Shown here piece after piece: positions 23,366 to 35,789 of a DNA stretch of 64,000 nucleotides (position 1 is the stretch's first letter; each line of letters opens with the position of its first letter). The translations under genes were made by a program, and so were the position numbers. A model generated the notes under the pieces. It was not told where the DNA came from and searched no databases. It saw only the letters and a program-made list of their open reading frames with translations. The stretch lies in the NCBI RefSeq assembly GCF_001632365.1, contig NW_024468566.1:67441-131440 (forward strand). Reading direction: 5' to 3'. This DNA comes from Laetiporus sulphureus 93-53. Its lineage: Eukaryota; Basidiomycota; Agaricomycetes; Polyporales; Laetiporaceae.

Positions 23366-26300
23366 TATATCCTTTTCAGCCTTTTTGTAGAAGTTTTTTG
23401 AAAGCTACACATGAAAGAATCATCAAAACCTAAAATACAATGTAATGTGATTAGAGAACCCATGCTGCGCTGCAGCTTGTTAAGGTATGGCCTACACATT
23501 GTGTATATAGTCATCCTTCTTCTGTGGACAGTCAGAGTTTTTCAGTTTTCTAAAACTTCAGTGAAGCAGTGATGACAGTGAGAACTTGATTCAGTAATGT
23601 CTGATGAAATACACCTTTCTGTCATACTGACCAAGATCAAATGCACCGTCATTCATGAATGTAGTCATTCTTCTTCTGTGGTCAGTCAGAGCTTTTCAGC
23701 AGCTCACATCAATAAATGTAATTTTAACCCTTCTTAGTCCTGACTATAGACATCATCTGTTCTCTCTTGAACTTGAAGGATCATTTAAAGAGATTCTGAA
23801 TGCATTTTTGTTAAATCCAAGCACTGAGAAGTTCACTCTAAACTGGATCACTGATGTACACTGACATAAATGTGCATCTAAGATCAGGGGCCTTATAAAC
23901 TGTACCAATGAAATCTGAACATAAACCTGATTGGCAGAGACAAAGCTTTTGATTGAATGCCACTCTAAGTTCCATCAATGAGAGCTAAGCTACTTAATGC
24001 AACATTGATCTGGCACACCTGACATTTTATGTCAAGGTTCACCTACTTTAAGCCATCATTAGTTACAGTGACTGATGTTTTGTGCCAGTCATTATAGAGT
24101 GGTTGAGAAGAATAAAGTTGATCTGTACTTTCAAAATCTGATACTGATCACAGAAATCACTGACAGGGTAAGGCCAACATACAGGTCATTTAGCTCAGTG
24201 CTTTAGAGCCTGCCACCAATCCCCTCAAAAGATATACTCATCTACATGGCAATAGCCTTATCCATGAGCAGAGTCAGACATTCTTGAGGTCAGAGGTCAG
24301 AGATATTGTTGCAGTTCACTTAGAGATCAAAGAAGATGAGCAGAAAGAAGTTGAAAGAAGATGAGGATAAGCAGAATGCTCAGCAATTTGATGATCTTTC
24401 TAACACTGATATGGATGAAAACAACCTGGCTGAGAAGCTCATTCTTCAGCTCAAATTAGAGCAGCCATGGCTGCAGCTTGAGAGTTGCATATCACTAAGA
24501 GATATTTGACAGATGAGGCAGAAGTGAATGCCACTCTCAGATTATTCCCTCTCCACACTCATGGCATAAAAAGGTTTGACTTCACACCCAGATCAATCTT
24601 CTTTTGCACACTGTTCAATGGTTTGATAAGGTTGAGCAGGAGTTGAGCACCAATGGGTTGTAAGTGCTGAACTGTTCACTGTATCTTAGCCATGCAGCTT
24701 ATCTCAAATTGAGGAAAAAGAGCCTTCAGTTAGCATTAGCTATAGGGCTTTCTGCATCAAGTTTCATGAGCTAAAAGAGGCAGTGCTCACTGATGACACA
24801 AGAGAGTGACCTAATGCAGTAAGAAAGGAGTAGAGGATTACAAGGATGGGAAGAGAAATTATCTTAGTATAACTGAAAGCAACCACATTTGCTACGTGAA
24901 GAAGGATTTGAATAGCCTATGCAGATTAAACAATATAGAAGTAGCAATGCTGTTATAAAGAAAATGTTGTACAAATATACAATGAAATCTGTGCAAGATC
25001 AAGCAAAAGGCATGAGAAGATATTTAATATAGACATGTGAACTCCCATAGAGAGCCTTTCATGCTATCACTGTTATCTATCATCACCATCTGACACTGTA
25101 CTCCTTATGCTGTTACCCAGTTCAATGTCAAAATGATCATCTTAAGGAAGATTGAAGGTAAGCTATATGTTAATTACACTTCACTCTTTCTAGCTGAGTA
25201 GTTTCAAAACACAGATGGAGATCATAATGCAGACATGAACTTTAACACTGTAACATAATTCTGTTTTTTTTTGCAAGTTGATGCATTACTAACTGACACT
25301 GATCTGCATAGAGAAATAACCTGAACAATGCTGCAGTTATGCCTGCACAGTATGACCAACCTTAACAGGTGCTTGCAGTTATTTTTACAAATTTTCTCGA
25401 CATCTGCTATGCCAGCATGCTAGCTACATTGTACATGACCATTCACATGTTATAACTGTAGTAAAACTGCTTTACTAAGGAGTCAAGGTCAGTACCATGC
25501 TAGTATCAATTTAACATTGTAGTCAAACTGCTATACTGCAGTGTCAAGGCTGAACCTATGCTAGCACTAAGTGTCTGAGCTCAGTGTCAATTTTTAAATG
25601 CTAGCACAGTTGCTGTACAAATTGTTACAGGGCTAGTACTATGGTAGTACTAACATTTTAATAATAGTATCAATTTTAAATAATAGTAAAACTGCTGTAC
25701 TAGGGTTTTCACCCTAGCACTATGCTTATATGCATCTTTAGAGGATGGTATTAGTGTTTCAACACTTGTATAATTGCTGTACTTATGTTCAAATGCCAGT
25801 ATCATGCTATGTACTAACTCTTTAATAATATCATCAGGTTTTTCATGCTAGTACCATTAGTGTACTAGTCTTTTTATAGCTAATATGATTGCTGTACTAT
25901 GCTAGCACTACAGTAGTACTAATGGTATTATAACATCAATATTTAAATGCTAATATAATATATTTTTGATATGCTCAATAACAGCTGATTTGAGATACTG
26001 GTACTCAATAGTGACATTATGCTGATGAACATAATCATGATCACTGAAGAGTCTAATAGGAAGTACAAGTACTGTGGACCTAAAGGGGTGAAGACAACCA
26101 AGCATTCAAAAATAGTCAACTGAGAACAATGATTAGTGCAGAAATGAATGAACAGATATCACTATCTCAAATGTGAATGCGTGATCGATGTTCTCTCTCA
26201 TCCACAGCGTGCATAGCAATATTTTTCCACTGAAGAAATAGTGAAAATATAGTAAAAGAATATAAAGCCCTGCTTTGAAAAAATGTTAAAAACTATTCTG

Positions 26301-26440
26301 TAAATTGTTCCATATTTGAGTAGTGTATGCCCATATATAGCAATTTAATGATGGAGGAAGCTTCTAATTTCTTCACCATTTTTCCAAATTAAAGCTTAAT
26401 ATGTTTTCAGAGTTTCTTTACTGTTTTCCAATTGAAAAAT
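23366..26440. other. AT-rich intergenic stretch with worn repeats
   Basis: No supported gene. TAGTACTA-type units are scattered at about 25500-25950, as in the MITE interiors but without TIRs. A short stop-free acidic stretch at about 24350-24480 (reading KEDEDKQNAQQFDDLSNTD) could be a coding relic. I cannot place it in a family. Confidence 0.4.
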
Positions 26441-26446
26441 GTTGCT

Positions 26447-27289
26447 ATGCACGCTGTGATCCTTGGTGCTGCTCTCCTCATCGCTCTGTCTGCCATACAG
26501 GCTAGGCCTGGCTTGAAGGCGAGGCAGTCCATCACTGCCCTCACATAGGCACAGATCACGGTGTTCACATCATATATTTGGTACATGAGCATGGGCTACT
26601 GCAATGTGTCACAGACGTTGGTTTAGGACTGCGGGATGAACTGCGAGGCAAACCTCAACTTCGATCTAGTAGCTTTAGGAGGCGATGGTGACAGCATGCA
26701 GTATTGGTTTGTTGGATATGATCTGAATCTTGATACAGTGATTGTGTCTCACCAGAGCACAGATCTCAATGAAATCTTGCCTCTTGTAACAGATGACGAT
26801 ATCATGCTGGTCAACCCAGATTCATCATTTTTCACTAGGCTGAGTTTAGATATTGAGGTCGATCAAGGCTTTACTGCAATGGATATTCTTTCAGCTGTGC
26901 AGACGACTATGTCAACATATAGAACAAATCAAATAACAATTGTCGATCATTCACTCAGAGCTGCGATATTGTTGCTTGACTCAGTCTATTTGCTACTGTA
27001 CATCCCAGATGCCTTTTACGCATACTTCAGCTATAGGCTGCCTCAGGTGAAAACCAAGCCTTCATAACTTACGTTGATGCCTCCATCAGTCATGGTGACA
27101 CACATTAACAATGAGGAGGACCTGATCCTGATCTGTCCGGGCATGTTCCTCAGGTTCATGCATTGTCAGATAAGGTGCACATTGAGGACTTGGGTGAGTG
27201 GGTGACATGTCCTGGCCAGAATATCCTGAGCGGATGAGGACTTGTCAGACCATGATGGGCCATATAATGGCATTACGATGGGGTGCTGA
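26447..27289 (+). pseudogene. Secreted class-3 (fungal-type) lipase, inactivated
   Basis: The frame from ATG 26447 gives a signal-peptide-like start (MHAVILGAALLIALSAIQA), the lipase N-terminal block YCNVSQTLV-DCGMNCEAN, then QYWFVGYDLNLDTVIVSHQS, TDLNEILPL, the nucleophile-elbow region TIVDHSLRAAILLLDSVY, and at the end SDHDGPYNGITMGC with stop at 27287-27289. Class-3 lipases (Rhizomucor type) are secreted triacylglycerol hydrolases with a Ser-Asp-His triad and a GHSLG elbow. Here the elbow reads DHSLR (26945-26959), so both conserved glycines are gone although the serine stays. There are TAG stops at 26546-26548 and 26624-26626, and frameshifts after about 27050. The changes are mostly G-to-A or C-to-T. 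The family call is secure. Activity is ruled out in this copy. Confidence 0.88.
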
Positions 27290-27597
27290 ACATTTAGGAG
27301 CTGGACTTTGGACTGGAAATGATACCCTGAGTGGCCGGTGATGGGAGGAGGGAACAGTTTTGGCAGCAGAATGCATGGTGCTGTGTTATTCAATTGTTAT
27401 GTTGTCATATGAGTGTTGTATGCATGATACCCATGTAAGCTGAGAAAAAAAATTTGAATGGTGACTGCCGCAGACTGTGTCATGATATGATGATCATGGT
27501 AGCAGCAGATAAGCTGCATCCTCACATAAACCATCTTATATGATTATTACACATTGCAGATCCTGCAGCATTTCATATCATTGAAAAGATGACACAG

Positions 27598-27827
27598 ATA
27601 TATACACTAAACTTTGCTGAATCTCACCCATAACATTATGTTACTCTAAAAACTGCTGCATCTTGAACAATCACACCATTTTTGATTTCTGTCAATGAGA
27701 CTGGTATTTTAATATGAATGAGAATATACAATGTGGTGAATATTTATAATCAAATTATAAACTTAATTATAAAGAATGTCAGGACCTCAGAAATCGTTTC
27801 TGCCAGAAATGGCCCTCTTACCCAAGT
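27598..27827 (+). repeat. Repeat X, 3' segment with ACCCAAGT end
   Basis: It begins inside the last codons of the USP-like peptidase family (ATACACTAAACTTTGCTGA) and continues with the non-coding tail (CTGCATCTTGAACAATCACA...ATAAAGAATGTCAGGACCTC) to the conserved end GGCCCTCTTACCCAAGT. The same tail lies at 52090-52359 and, in part, at 31310-31440. Confidence 0.75.
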
Positions 27828-27977
27828 TATGAGCAGATGTGCGATTTCATAAGCATGCATTCACACCTTGAGTACATGGAGTGGTGTGTGGCTGACCTTC
27901 ATGCAGATATGAATGTGTAGGAACATCACCAGTACCTGACTACAGAGTAAGTTTCTTGCTCTTCTTCAGAGAGCTTT

Positions 27978-28205
27978 ATGCTTAGGGTCCTAAAGGCAGT
28001 TTTACATCTTTTTAAGAGATGCATCTTTTGTGATGAATGCAAAATTGTCATTGATTTTAAGAATCATCTGACTCACACACGAAACTTACACCTGCCTGCC
28101 GCTATTGTTTGCTATACAAACAGACATATTTCACAGTTTCTACTATGTAACTCAGGAGATAAAATCATCATTTGTCTATGTTGCCTGACCAAAGACACCT
28201 GTTAA
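27978..28205 (+). other. Possible coding relic with Cys-His pattern
   Basis: A 75-codon frame contains CIFCDECKIVIDFKNHLTH followed by TRNLHL and, later, CLCC. This is reminiscent of the CxxC...HL...H modules at the start of some agaric transposon-linked proteins. No second exon or stop context supports it, so it stays a weak call. Confidence 0.25.
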
Positions 28206-28869
28206 AAATGTTGTCAAGATATTGTTGAATTCTTTCCACTGCTTTTGAGAGACTCAATTCTCCCATTTGCTAAGAGGCACATGATGTATGACTGCCATGT
28301 CACAGAAAAACTGGCAATCAACCCCCAGTATTCTATGATAAGCCACCACTGCCAGCATCAGTTGCACCTTCACCTGCTGATCACTCAGACACTTCTTCAT
28401 TAAGGTTCTACACTTCAGACAGCCGCACTGCTACTTTTAATTGCTAAATCATCTAAAACACAGTGTTTCAGATCTGTCAGCTCAGCAGCTCTCGAGCCCC
28501 ATTGCAGGCCCTTCACGTTAACAATTGTCAAGCCTGGAGGAAGAAGTGAGCATCCTTGATGAAGAGCAAGGCTTAGCTGAATTAACAGTGGAGAGAAATC
28601 ATTTGTCCAGCTGAGCCGCTGTGATGTCCCAGTTATTCTCTATATCTGTAGTACTGTGGGTTCAACATCCACTATGTTCAACATGTTCAAATATTGTGAG
28701 TTCAACACTCCCTACATTCAATGTGTTTATTTGCATTTGACAAAATTAACATTAGAGGACTGAGAACATCATCTGCTTGTGAGGGTTATCAACCATGTAC
28801 TCTATAAGTTCAATGACTTTATTGAGCCATACTACAATTTCTGAGGTTGAGGGAGAGTTTTGCAATACA

Positions 28870-29055
28870 TCGCCACTCCTACCCAAGGTGGCCGCCAGCT
28901 GGTTGAGCCAATGGCACCAGACCGGGCGCCCAGCTGGGACAGACTGGGCCCATATGGCCTCCACGTTTGGAAGCAGAATGGGGCTGTGCTGAGTCCCACG
29001 CATCTCCAGCTGGGCAGTCCAGCTGAGGCCAGCAAAGGGGGCCAACCGGGGTTCC
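28870..29055. repeat. GC-rich island (isolated)
   Basis: About 185 bases with much higher GC than the surroundings (CCAGCTGG, GGGCCCATATGGCC, GGGGGCCAACCGGGG). A second island with similar words lies at 30215-30370. They do not align over their full length. They may be fragments of a GC-rich element or minisatellite. No coding frame. Confidence 0.4.
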
Positions 29056-29207
29056 TCATTATAATATATATTAGAAAATTATATGATATCATCATTATAT
29101 TCTCCTCAGCTGTGTGGCCACGGCATGCGGTCTTTTGAAAAGAAACAGAGTACGATAAAGTTAGAGTCACCAAATACCTTACAACAGACGCAATAATGCA
29201 TTGACAG

Positions 29208-29867
29208 AACCTTGTACACGCCAAACCTTCCGACTTCCATATGAACTGTCAATGGCAGTGTCAGAAATCGAGTAACATCCAGGGTGAGCGAGTATGTACC
29301 AAAGTTATCAGCAACCGTGCGCCTACGATCTGTTTTGAAGTAGATTATCATTAGTACAAAAGCGCCGCGAACGGCCCCATTACAATGACGCAGCCATGCT
29401 GCGGAGCAGACACCTCAGGGACGTATACTACGTACTGCAACGCTTGGATGCGACCAACAATGACGGGGGTATTAGCCTCGCGGAGCTGACAGCTCATCGC
29501 ATCCAGCCTTCATTGATGGAAAAAGGTTAGCAAAGATTTTCTTCTTTCCAGCCTTCCTGAGTGTGCTTTACACCCGAGAGCAGTGAGTCTTGCCATATAG
29601 CAGAGAGCAGCATTTCGTGCAACAGAGATCACAGCCAGGCAGCCAAACATTTGACAACAGATCAGGTGAGCATGAAAACAGAGAATTTGATGAGATAATG
29701 GCTTGTATGCACGGAGACAGGAGACGTTAAAGAGAATCGTGCGGCAAAATGTTGCGCTAGAGTCAAACGAAATATTTGTGAGGGTCACGTGGTCTCCTTT
29801 CCAAATCCCCATCGCGGAACGGGCAGATGTGAGAGCGGGAAAAGTATCTGACACAGCAGCGGCAGAA
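29208..29867 (+). CDS. Possible multi-exon gene, EF-hand-like, unknown function
   Basis: In a CpG-normal stretch four plus-strand exons join in phase: 29208-29283, 29355-29525, 29604-29665 and 29721-29867. The three introns between them (71, 78 and 55 nt) all begin GT and end AG. The joined frame has no stop and ends TGA after GKVSDTAAAE. Exon 2 includes YYVLQRLDATNNDGGISLAE, which looks like an EF-hand (helix, Asp/Asn-rich loop with DGGI and a Glu 12) with one extra loop residue. After the TGA the same frame stays open to 29980 (ALSPDIVINTRTEYHLRDFG), so the stop could be a mutation. The 5' end is not resolved, since the first exon has no ATG upstream in frame. I do not recognise the protein. 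The minus strand also has open frames here, so moderate doubt remains. Confidence 0.42.
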
Positions 29868-30214
29868 TGAGATGCAGGCGAGGCAGGTTTAATGGAAAGC
29901 AGTCAGCTTGAAGGAGCTTTATCGCCGGATATTGTGATTAATACAAGGACTGAGTATCATCTACGAGATTTCGGCGCTTAAGTAAGCGCACAGACACATT
30001 GAATTGTAGGGTGATTGCTGGCAATCGAAATGACCTACAAAAAATGGAGCCCTCTCTCGAGACATTTCCCCAACCGGCAAAATCATTCTATGTGACGCAC
30101 GACTATTATAACGCACCCATGCTGATTGCGCGAACATCTGTGTTTGAGCGCTTGCAGGACATCAAGCGCCGATAACGTCTGGCATGTGACCGAACTGGAC
30201 GTACGAGCTTGCCA

Positions 30215-30370
30215 CCTATGATGGGCTGGATGGGCCATCTGGTGTTCCGATGGGTCCATCTGATCCCGCGGTGGCTAAGTGTGGAGGCCAGCTGGCCAAG
30301 CCCACCTGGCTCCCGGCCGACGCGTCTATCTGAGGAGGCGGGGCACGGGATTGGCGGTGTACTGGGCACT
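30215..30370. repeat. GC-rich island (isolated)
   Basis: About 155 bases rich in GGGCCATCTGG, GATCCCGCGGTGG, CCGGCCGACGCG. Composition matches 28870-29055 and differs sharply from the AT-rich neighbourhood. No coding support. Confidence 0.35.
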
Positions 30371-30464
30371 TAGGACATCTATGTGATTTTTTTTGATATC
30401 CATGGAACACTTAAGCAATGCATGGGAGAGTGGACAATTACAAAGTGATTTCATTTTTCACTCT

Positions 30465-30545
30465 GACTTGTTTTGCAATGGGCATACAAACCGGAGTTTG
30501 AACTGCACGATGCAGCTGTGCAAATATTCAGAGCCAATCACAGCA
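30465..30545 (-). repeat. Inverted fragment of repeat R
   Basis: On the minus strand GATTGGCTCTGAATATTTGC and the following B-box-like stretch match 20880-20950 and 49040-49110. The minisatellite head is absent. Confidence 0.6.
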
Positions 30546-30559
30546 CTGAATCCAAGATC

Positions 30560-30905
30560 TATGGCATTCTGAGGAAGGAGATTGAATGCCAGAAAGAGTA
30601 TCAGAATGCTTTCAAGATCTGGATGGTGGCCCTCAACCAAGTTTCAGATAATGTTGAGCTCTTTGAGGTCATTGCGAATATTTCAACACCGTTAAAAATG
30701 GCAGATATCTTGTGGTTCAGCCAAGATTCATGACATTCTGGGAGAGGGGATTGAATGCCCAGAAAGGGCATCACAATGCTTTAGGGACCCTGGAGGTGGC
30801 CTCAACCATGTTTCACATAAAGTAAAGCACTTCCACCTATTACACATTGCAGACTCTGCAGCATTGCCTACCACTTGAAACAATGGCAGAGATATGCGGA
30901 GCTTG
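30560..30905 (+). repeat. Imperfect direct duplication of about 170 bp
   Basis: GGCATTCTGAGGAAGGAGAT (30568) through ATGGCAGATATCTTGTGGTT is repeated from about 30733 (GACATTCTGGGAGAGGGGAT) through ATGGCAGAGATATGCGGAGC. Part of the second half also resembles 27550-27600. No coding call. Confidence 0.6.
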
Positions 30906-31012
30906 TGTTCTGCTATGTTCCAGTCTTCATCTTCCAATGTTACCATCTAACTTCATTATCACCACTGTACTGTGGTTTTGAATGCAGAAGATCTTCCGTT
31001 TAGTTTATCACT

Positions 31013-31440
31013 TTGGACAAAGTGTCTGTTAAGTTAGGTTCTTCAAAAAGTAGAAGGTTTTCAGAATGGCTGCAAGCCCTTTTATTTAAAGCAAAACTCG
31101 CTGCAATAAAAGACTGGTCAGAAGATACGTACTTGCCAATATCAAATTATGTGTGGTATTATAGTTTCATTTCACTGCGAGGATTGTTGACATGAATGGT
31201 CAAACACAGTATAATCACGGAATTCTTATCGGTAATACTCCAACATCGTAATACCCTGTGAAGATGACACACTGTACTCTCCCCAACAAAGTGCATTTAG
31301 CTCTGTAGCAATCTACACTAAATTCTGCTTTACCCGACCTCCAATAATGAAAACACAGTCTGCTACACAACATCACCTTTCAATGTCTTTCTTTCCATAA
31401 TATTATGTTACTCTAAAAAACAGCTGCATCTTGATCAATC
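31013..31440 (+). pseudogene. USP-like peptidase gene fragment plus X tail
   Basis: Plus-strand copy of the 3' part of the peptidase at 44734-45884. GTTAAGTTAGGTTCTTCAAA (31023) matches its zinc-finger linker, GATTGTTGACATGAATGGTC (about 31175-31200) matches the segment after the catalytic His, and TAGCTCTGTAGCAATCTACA (about 31298) matches its last codons. The known non-coding X tail then follows to about 31440. Small deletions and a TAA destroy the frame. It lies in otherwise CpG-normal DNA. Confidence 0.72.
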
Positions 31441-34400
31441 AAAAATGTGTCAGCCAATGCTGTGAAGCATGTCATGAAAAAATGATTTCCAAATATTGAC
31501 ATGAGCATTATGGTAAACACAAGATTTAGCTTGAACTATATGACATCTTTTCTAATGATCCCATTTGAGCCAGATAAATTGGTACAACATGAGTAGGTTT
31601 ACAAGCTTGACATGATGCTAACTTATTGTGACGCTTCGTCAATTCGAAAGTCTTGCAAGATACTCAAAGATTCGCACTGCTTGTTCATAACACTGCGCGA
31701 AAAATCAACACATGTACATAATGTATCACTTTAATGTAATAATTGCTTTTCATTTTGGCAATTGCGAGGTTTTTTCAGTTCTTCATATTTGCTCAAAATC
31801 GTTCAAGTTTAAGATTGTTTAAGATACTAGCGATATCACATAAATGACAGTACTGTTATGCTCATGCTGGAAGATGGTGCCGGGATCGAACATCACTACT
31901 AACCTATTAATGGTTATGCTATATGACTTTTTGAATGAAACAGGGAGTACTAGTACAAATTTGTTGTCCGCTTCCCAAGCTAGCGATCCTCCAAAGGCAG
32001 TAGGATGATTGTTTTTAGCGAGGCAGCACTTTGCAATCTAAATTGTAACAATGCGCACGGTTCCTGATTAGCATTCTCTACCTTTTCTTCCCCTAATATA
32101 TCGGGTCCAAATCACAAATTCGTGGGCTTAATATAATGTGAGAAGGTGCAAAAAAGAAGCCGCACAGGAAGATGGGGAAGATTTCTGATTCACTTCATTA
32201 TTATAGACTCACCATTCCTTTCTTGTATATTCTGGATGATGTAATGAACAATCAGTCCTACCACTATTTATTATACTCGACTTGCCATGTCAGTCTCATC
32301 ATCTTCATCTGTGCGCGAACATTTTCCGATACCGAGTGCCCAATGAAAGACATAGAATCCAGAAGTTTATGTTAGATTCCACACCGCATTTCGAGGAGGC
32401 CTTGGTCTTCATCAGAAATTTTTCAACTGTTTGATCAGCTTGCAATAGCCAAACATTTTGTCTTATTATCACAGCAGCACGCTTTACGTTCCATTATTGG
32501 CAATAATATCTGCATCAATCATATCTTATTCATTCCGCTGTATTCATTCCGCTAAGTGTGATCTTCGGAGATTTCCCATTTCGCTTGATCTCTTTCAGTT
32601 TGTCAATGTGAGTCTTTCTACGCCCTCTTGACAATGTTGACTAAGAGATGCCAAGAACTGTGATGTTCAAATGGACTGGAATGATTCGCCCTTGGAATTC
32701 AACGTGCCGAAGCCTTGGTTTATCTTACGATTATATAGAAAGATGATGAATGTGTCTAAATGACTTCATTAACGACAACTGTAGGCAGCAATTTGCAGCA
32801 ATACATCATCGACAGCTCTCTGATTTCCTTTATGGAGGGGAACTAGAGGGAATTTATAATCAGCAAATGATCGAACAACGATAAGCCTTTCCATATAAAC
32901 CCCTGAAACCATAATCATGCATGTCAGACCTTCAACTTTTTACTTTTGCAGAGAGTGGTGCCACTGTGTCAAACCTGGCGAGAACTTAAGTCTATTGTAG
33001 CAGAGGCTACAACGTGATCAGCAGATGATATTTATTTGATCAGCTTAACAAACGTACCATGATACTTGAGGATTTCGGTTCGTCTTTGAATCATAACCAT
33101 GGTTTCACGACTAGCTTAATAAAGTGTGAACAATTATCACAGCTGTATACGATCGATTTGCTTCGGAATAGGTCCAACTTTGAGCTGTACACAGCTATGT
33201 TCCTTTGACTGGATTCTTACATTGTTGAATCTTCTCAAAGCGGGCTTTGCAACTCGATATGAAGAATCCAGATATTCTTTCTGGCTTCTCGGCATATTTA
33301 CTGTCAACTCTAGTAGGTCTTTTGAATTTTTGAGGATCTCATAAGCCTGGCAAAGGGACGACGTAAATCTCTGCAGCTAGTCAGAGAGCAATATACAAAC
33401 ATGTTCCGAAATCAAGGAATGCTACAGACCAGTACCAAAGTAGTATTGTTGATATTCCTATATTACATACTGCTCAGATCATAACATCATTCCATATTTA
33501 TGCATAACAAGAAAAAAAAAGAAGCGGAACTACATGAGAAATACCACCCATCTAGCAAGCACATGCTGAGAATGGTTTCATGGCATCACCATATAAGCTA
33601 CTTCCGCTGATTATGGCCAATGCATACGCGTTTCTCTTCAACACCATCAGATGTTTTGAGCTTGCAAAGTTCAAACAAGCAGTGCGAGAGTTAAAACTTT
33701 CATGCTTCAATACTGTCTTGTGACACTTTTCGATGGACAATACACAGCAAACCCTTTCTTGACACAAGAAAGCAATTCTGCTACTCTCATGGACCCAGCC
33801 AATCTGGCATTCACCCTTTGATCATGGGATGGAAAATACAGATTCAATTATCTGCACTTAAAAAATTTGACGGTGTACTCCAATGGCATCAATGTAAGGT
33901 GGAACACCATCAATTGAAGAGATACTTGCATTTTCAGCTGAGCAAATAACATTCAGAATGCAGGCATGCGGCTATTCTCAAATGACCAAATCATGCAGTG
34001 TAGCCGGCAATCATACATTCTGATCTATAGAATGACTTAAGCCCTAGTCATTATAGCATAGGCGTACGCCAGATCTGAAATGAAGGAGAAAAGCGGGTGC
34101 ATGAATTCTTTGGCTACATCAGAGAACATTGAGCAACTGAGCACAGCCTAGGCTATTCAAAATCGTCCGTACTATTGTGTTCCTGCAAGCGAACAATGCA
34201 AACTGAACAGTACGACAAATTGAATGCTGTTTTACTAGTCTGAATTTCCTAAATAAAATGATCCGCATGTTGTGAAATAAATAAGGAGCACTTTGCTACA
34301 TGAAAAACGTACTTCACATATAATAATAAAAGAGGTTTCAACAGGTGCTACATCTGCGTTAAAACTTACATTCACTGCAGGTTTGGAAGTGTTGAGTCTA

Positions 34401-34750
34401 TTTATATGAGAATTACTTTAAACCCACATCTACAATGCATTGTCATTCTGCAAAGATACTTTCTGTCATTCAAGGGAAAATTAGATTTTCAAAAACATGC
34501 TCAGTACTATCATCACATCATCTTAAACACTGATTCATTGTATCTACATGTGAATCATATGCAACAAATTTAATTATCATTCTCTACATGATTTAACAAG
34601 ACATGCTCACTTTTTAAAGGCAGATTTTGAGGCTTCAGCATCGTTAAAAACTGAACCATTTATAAAGAATTGAGATGAGTAGGCCGACATCTTTCCAGGT
34701 CCTATAGTTCTCACACTTGCCTTTTATGATGAGCTGAAAGGTCTGCTATG
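31441..34750. other. CpG-normal stretch, no recognised gene
   Basis: Normal CpG frequency and no copies of the window's repeat families up to about 34750. Reading frames are all under 75 codons, and none shows a family motif or a convincing splice chain. It may be genuine intergenic DNA or contain a gene I cannot see. Confidence 0.45.
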
Positions 34751-34769
34751 GATAGCTATAGTCATACTC

Positions 34770-34945
34770 ACCATGTTCATTGAGTATGCTATATAGCGTA
34801 TATACTTTTGATCAAAATCATATTTTGAAACATCAAACAGAGCATGGCTAGAACTTATCTGCCTGAACATATTCAGATTTGCTACATCATAAAGATGCGA
34901 CAGATCGTTTACCATGTGGGGCTATATACCTGTGAGATTGATAAC
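34770..34945 (+). repeat. Dispersed repeat shared with 18375-18565
   Basis: Second copy of the segment CACCATGTTCATTGAGTATG...CATGGCTAGAACTTATCTG...GTGAGATTGATAACC. It is diverged and in the same orientation. Confidence 0.6.
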
Positions 34946-35229
34946 CTGATGGATCAAAATGTCACAGCCTCATTTTTTATATCCCCTTCACGCATGAAAC
35001 TGCTTAGCATCTCTCATCGCTGTATTCATTGCTTTGCTTTCACATGAAGTTGCTCATTGTCTATAAAAAGCTGACTTAACACTCTTAAAGAAACAAGTGC
35101 CACCATGTACATAAGCAAATGAGACATTTCAGAAAGGAGCAAGGCTTATATAAGTGGTCTGTATTTCTTTAACATCAATAGTCAAAAGAGAATAATGCTC
35201 AAGTGTCAGAACAATGATAGACAGATAGA

Positions 35230-35601
35230 CACTGAGTGAAACAATTAATATGTGCTAAAAAGATTGAAATATTGTTAACATCCTTTCTTGTTAAGATAAT
35301 GAAAAGAGTTTAGCAATTATTATAGAATCTTTCAGACAAACTTATAATAAAAAGATTAGAAAGAGATTGTATAAAATATTAGCAATTTTATAATCTTTCA
35401 GATAAAGTTATGATAAAAAGTGCTAAAATCATTTTATTTTTTCTGTTTAGGAGTGATGAACATATTATGATCATGTTCAGATCATATCACTCTAAGCCAA
35501 TATTAAGGTTGATACTCAAATTTAAATGTTAGTACTATGCTGTGGTTGAGAAAGTCATACTAATATTTTAATATTAGCAGTATGCTAGTACTAAAGCTTA
35601 T
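35230..35601. mobile_element. CACTA-like MITE, copy M5 (left part)
   Basis: Begins CACTGAGTGAAACAATTAAT and keeps the inner TIR and first TAGTACTA units. It is cut off at 35602 where an X terminus begins. The right end is missing. Confidence 0.7.
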
Positions 35602-35640
35602 ACTTGGGTAAGAGGGCCATTGCTGGCAGAAATTTACTTG
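35602..35640 (+). repeat. Terminus of repeat X
   Basis: ACTTGGGTAAGAGGGCCATT followed by GCTGGCAGAAATTTACTTG: the conserved X end, abutting truncated MITE M5. Confidence 0.6.
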
Positions 35641-35789
35641 TACTTTTATGAGTTTGTTGTGATATTTATTGAAGCCACATGTAGCTGCTCTTGAAGAGAA
35701 AAATGATGATGTTCAGATGGAGATGCTTGTTACCTCCAGGCCAATAACATGTTCATGTTGATGACAAACTCAGAATGCAGATAACCATC

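Noticed and set aside
27166..27393. 75-codon minus-strand frame
   Set aside because: Antisense of the lipase C-terminal part ending NGITMGC on the plus strand.
29510..29854. 114-codon minus-strand frame opposite the EF-hand-like gene
   Set aside because: The plus strand gives a phase-consistent splice chain with GT-AG borders, and the minus frame has no motif. Not fully excluded.
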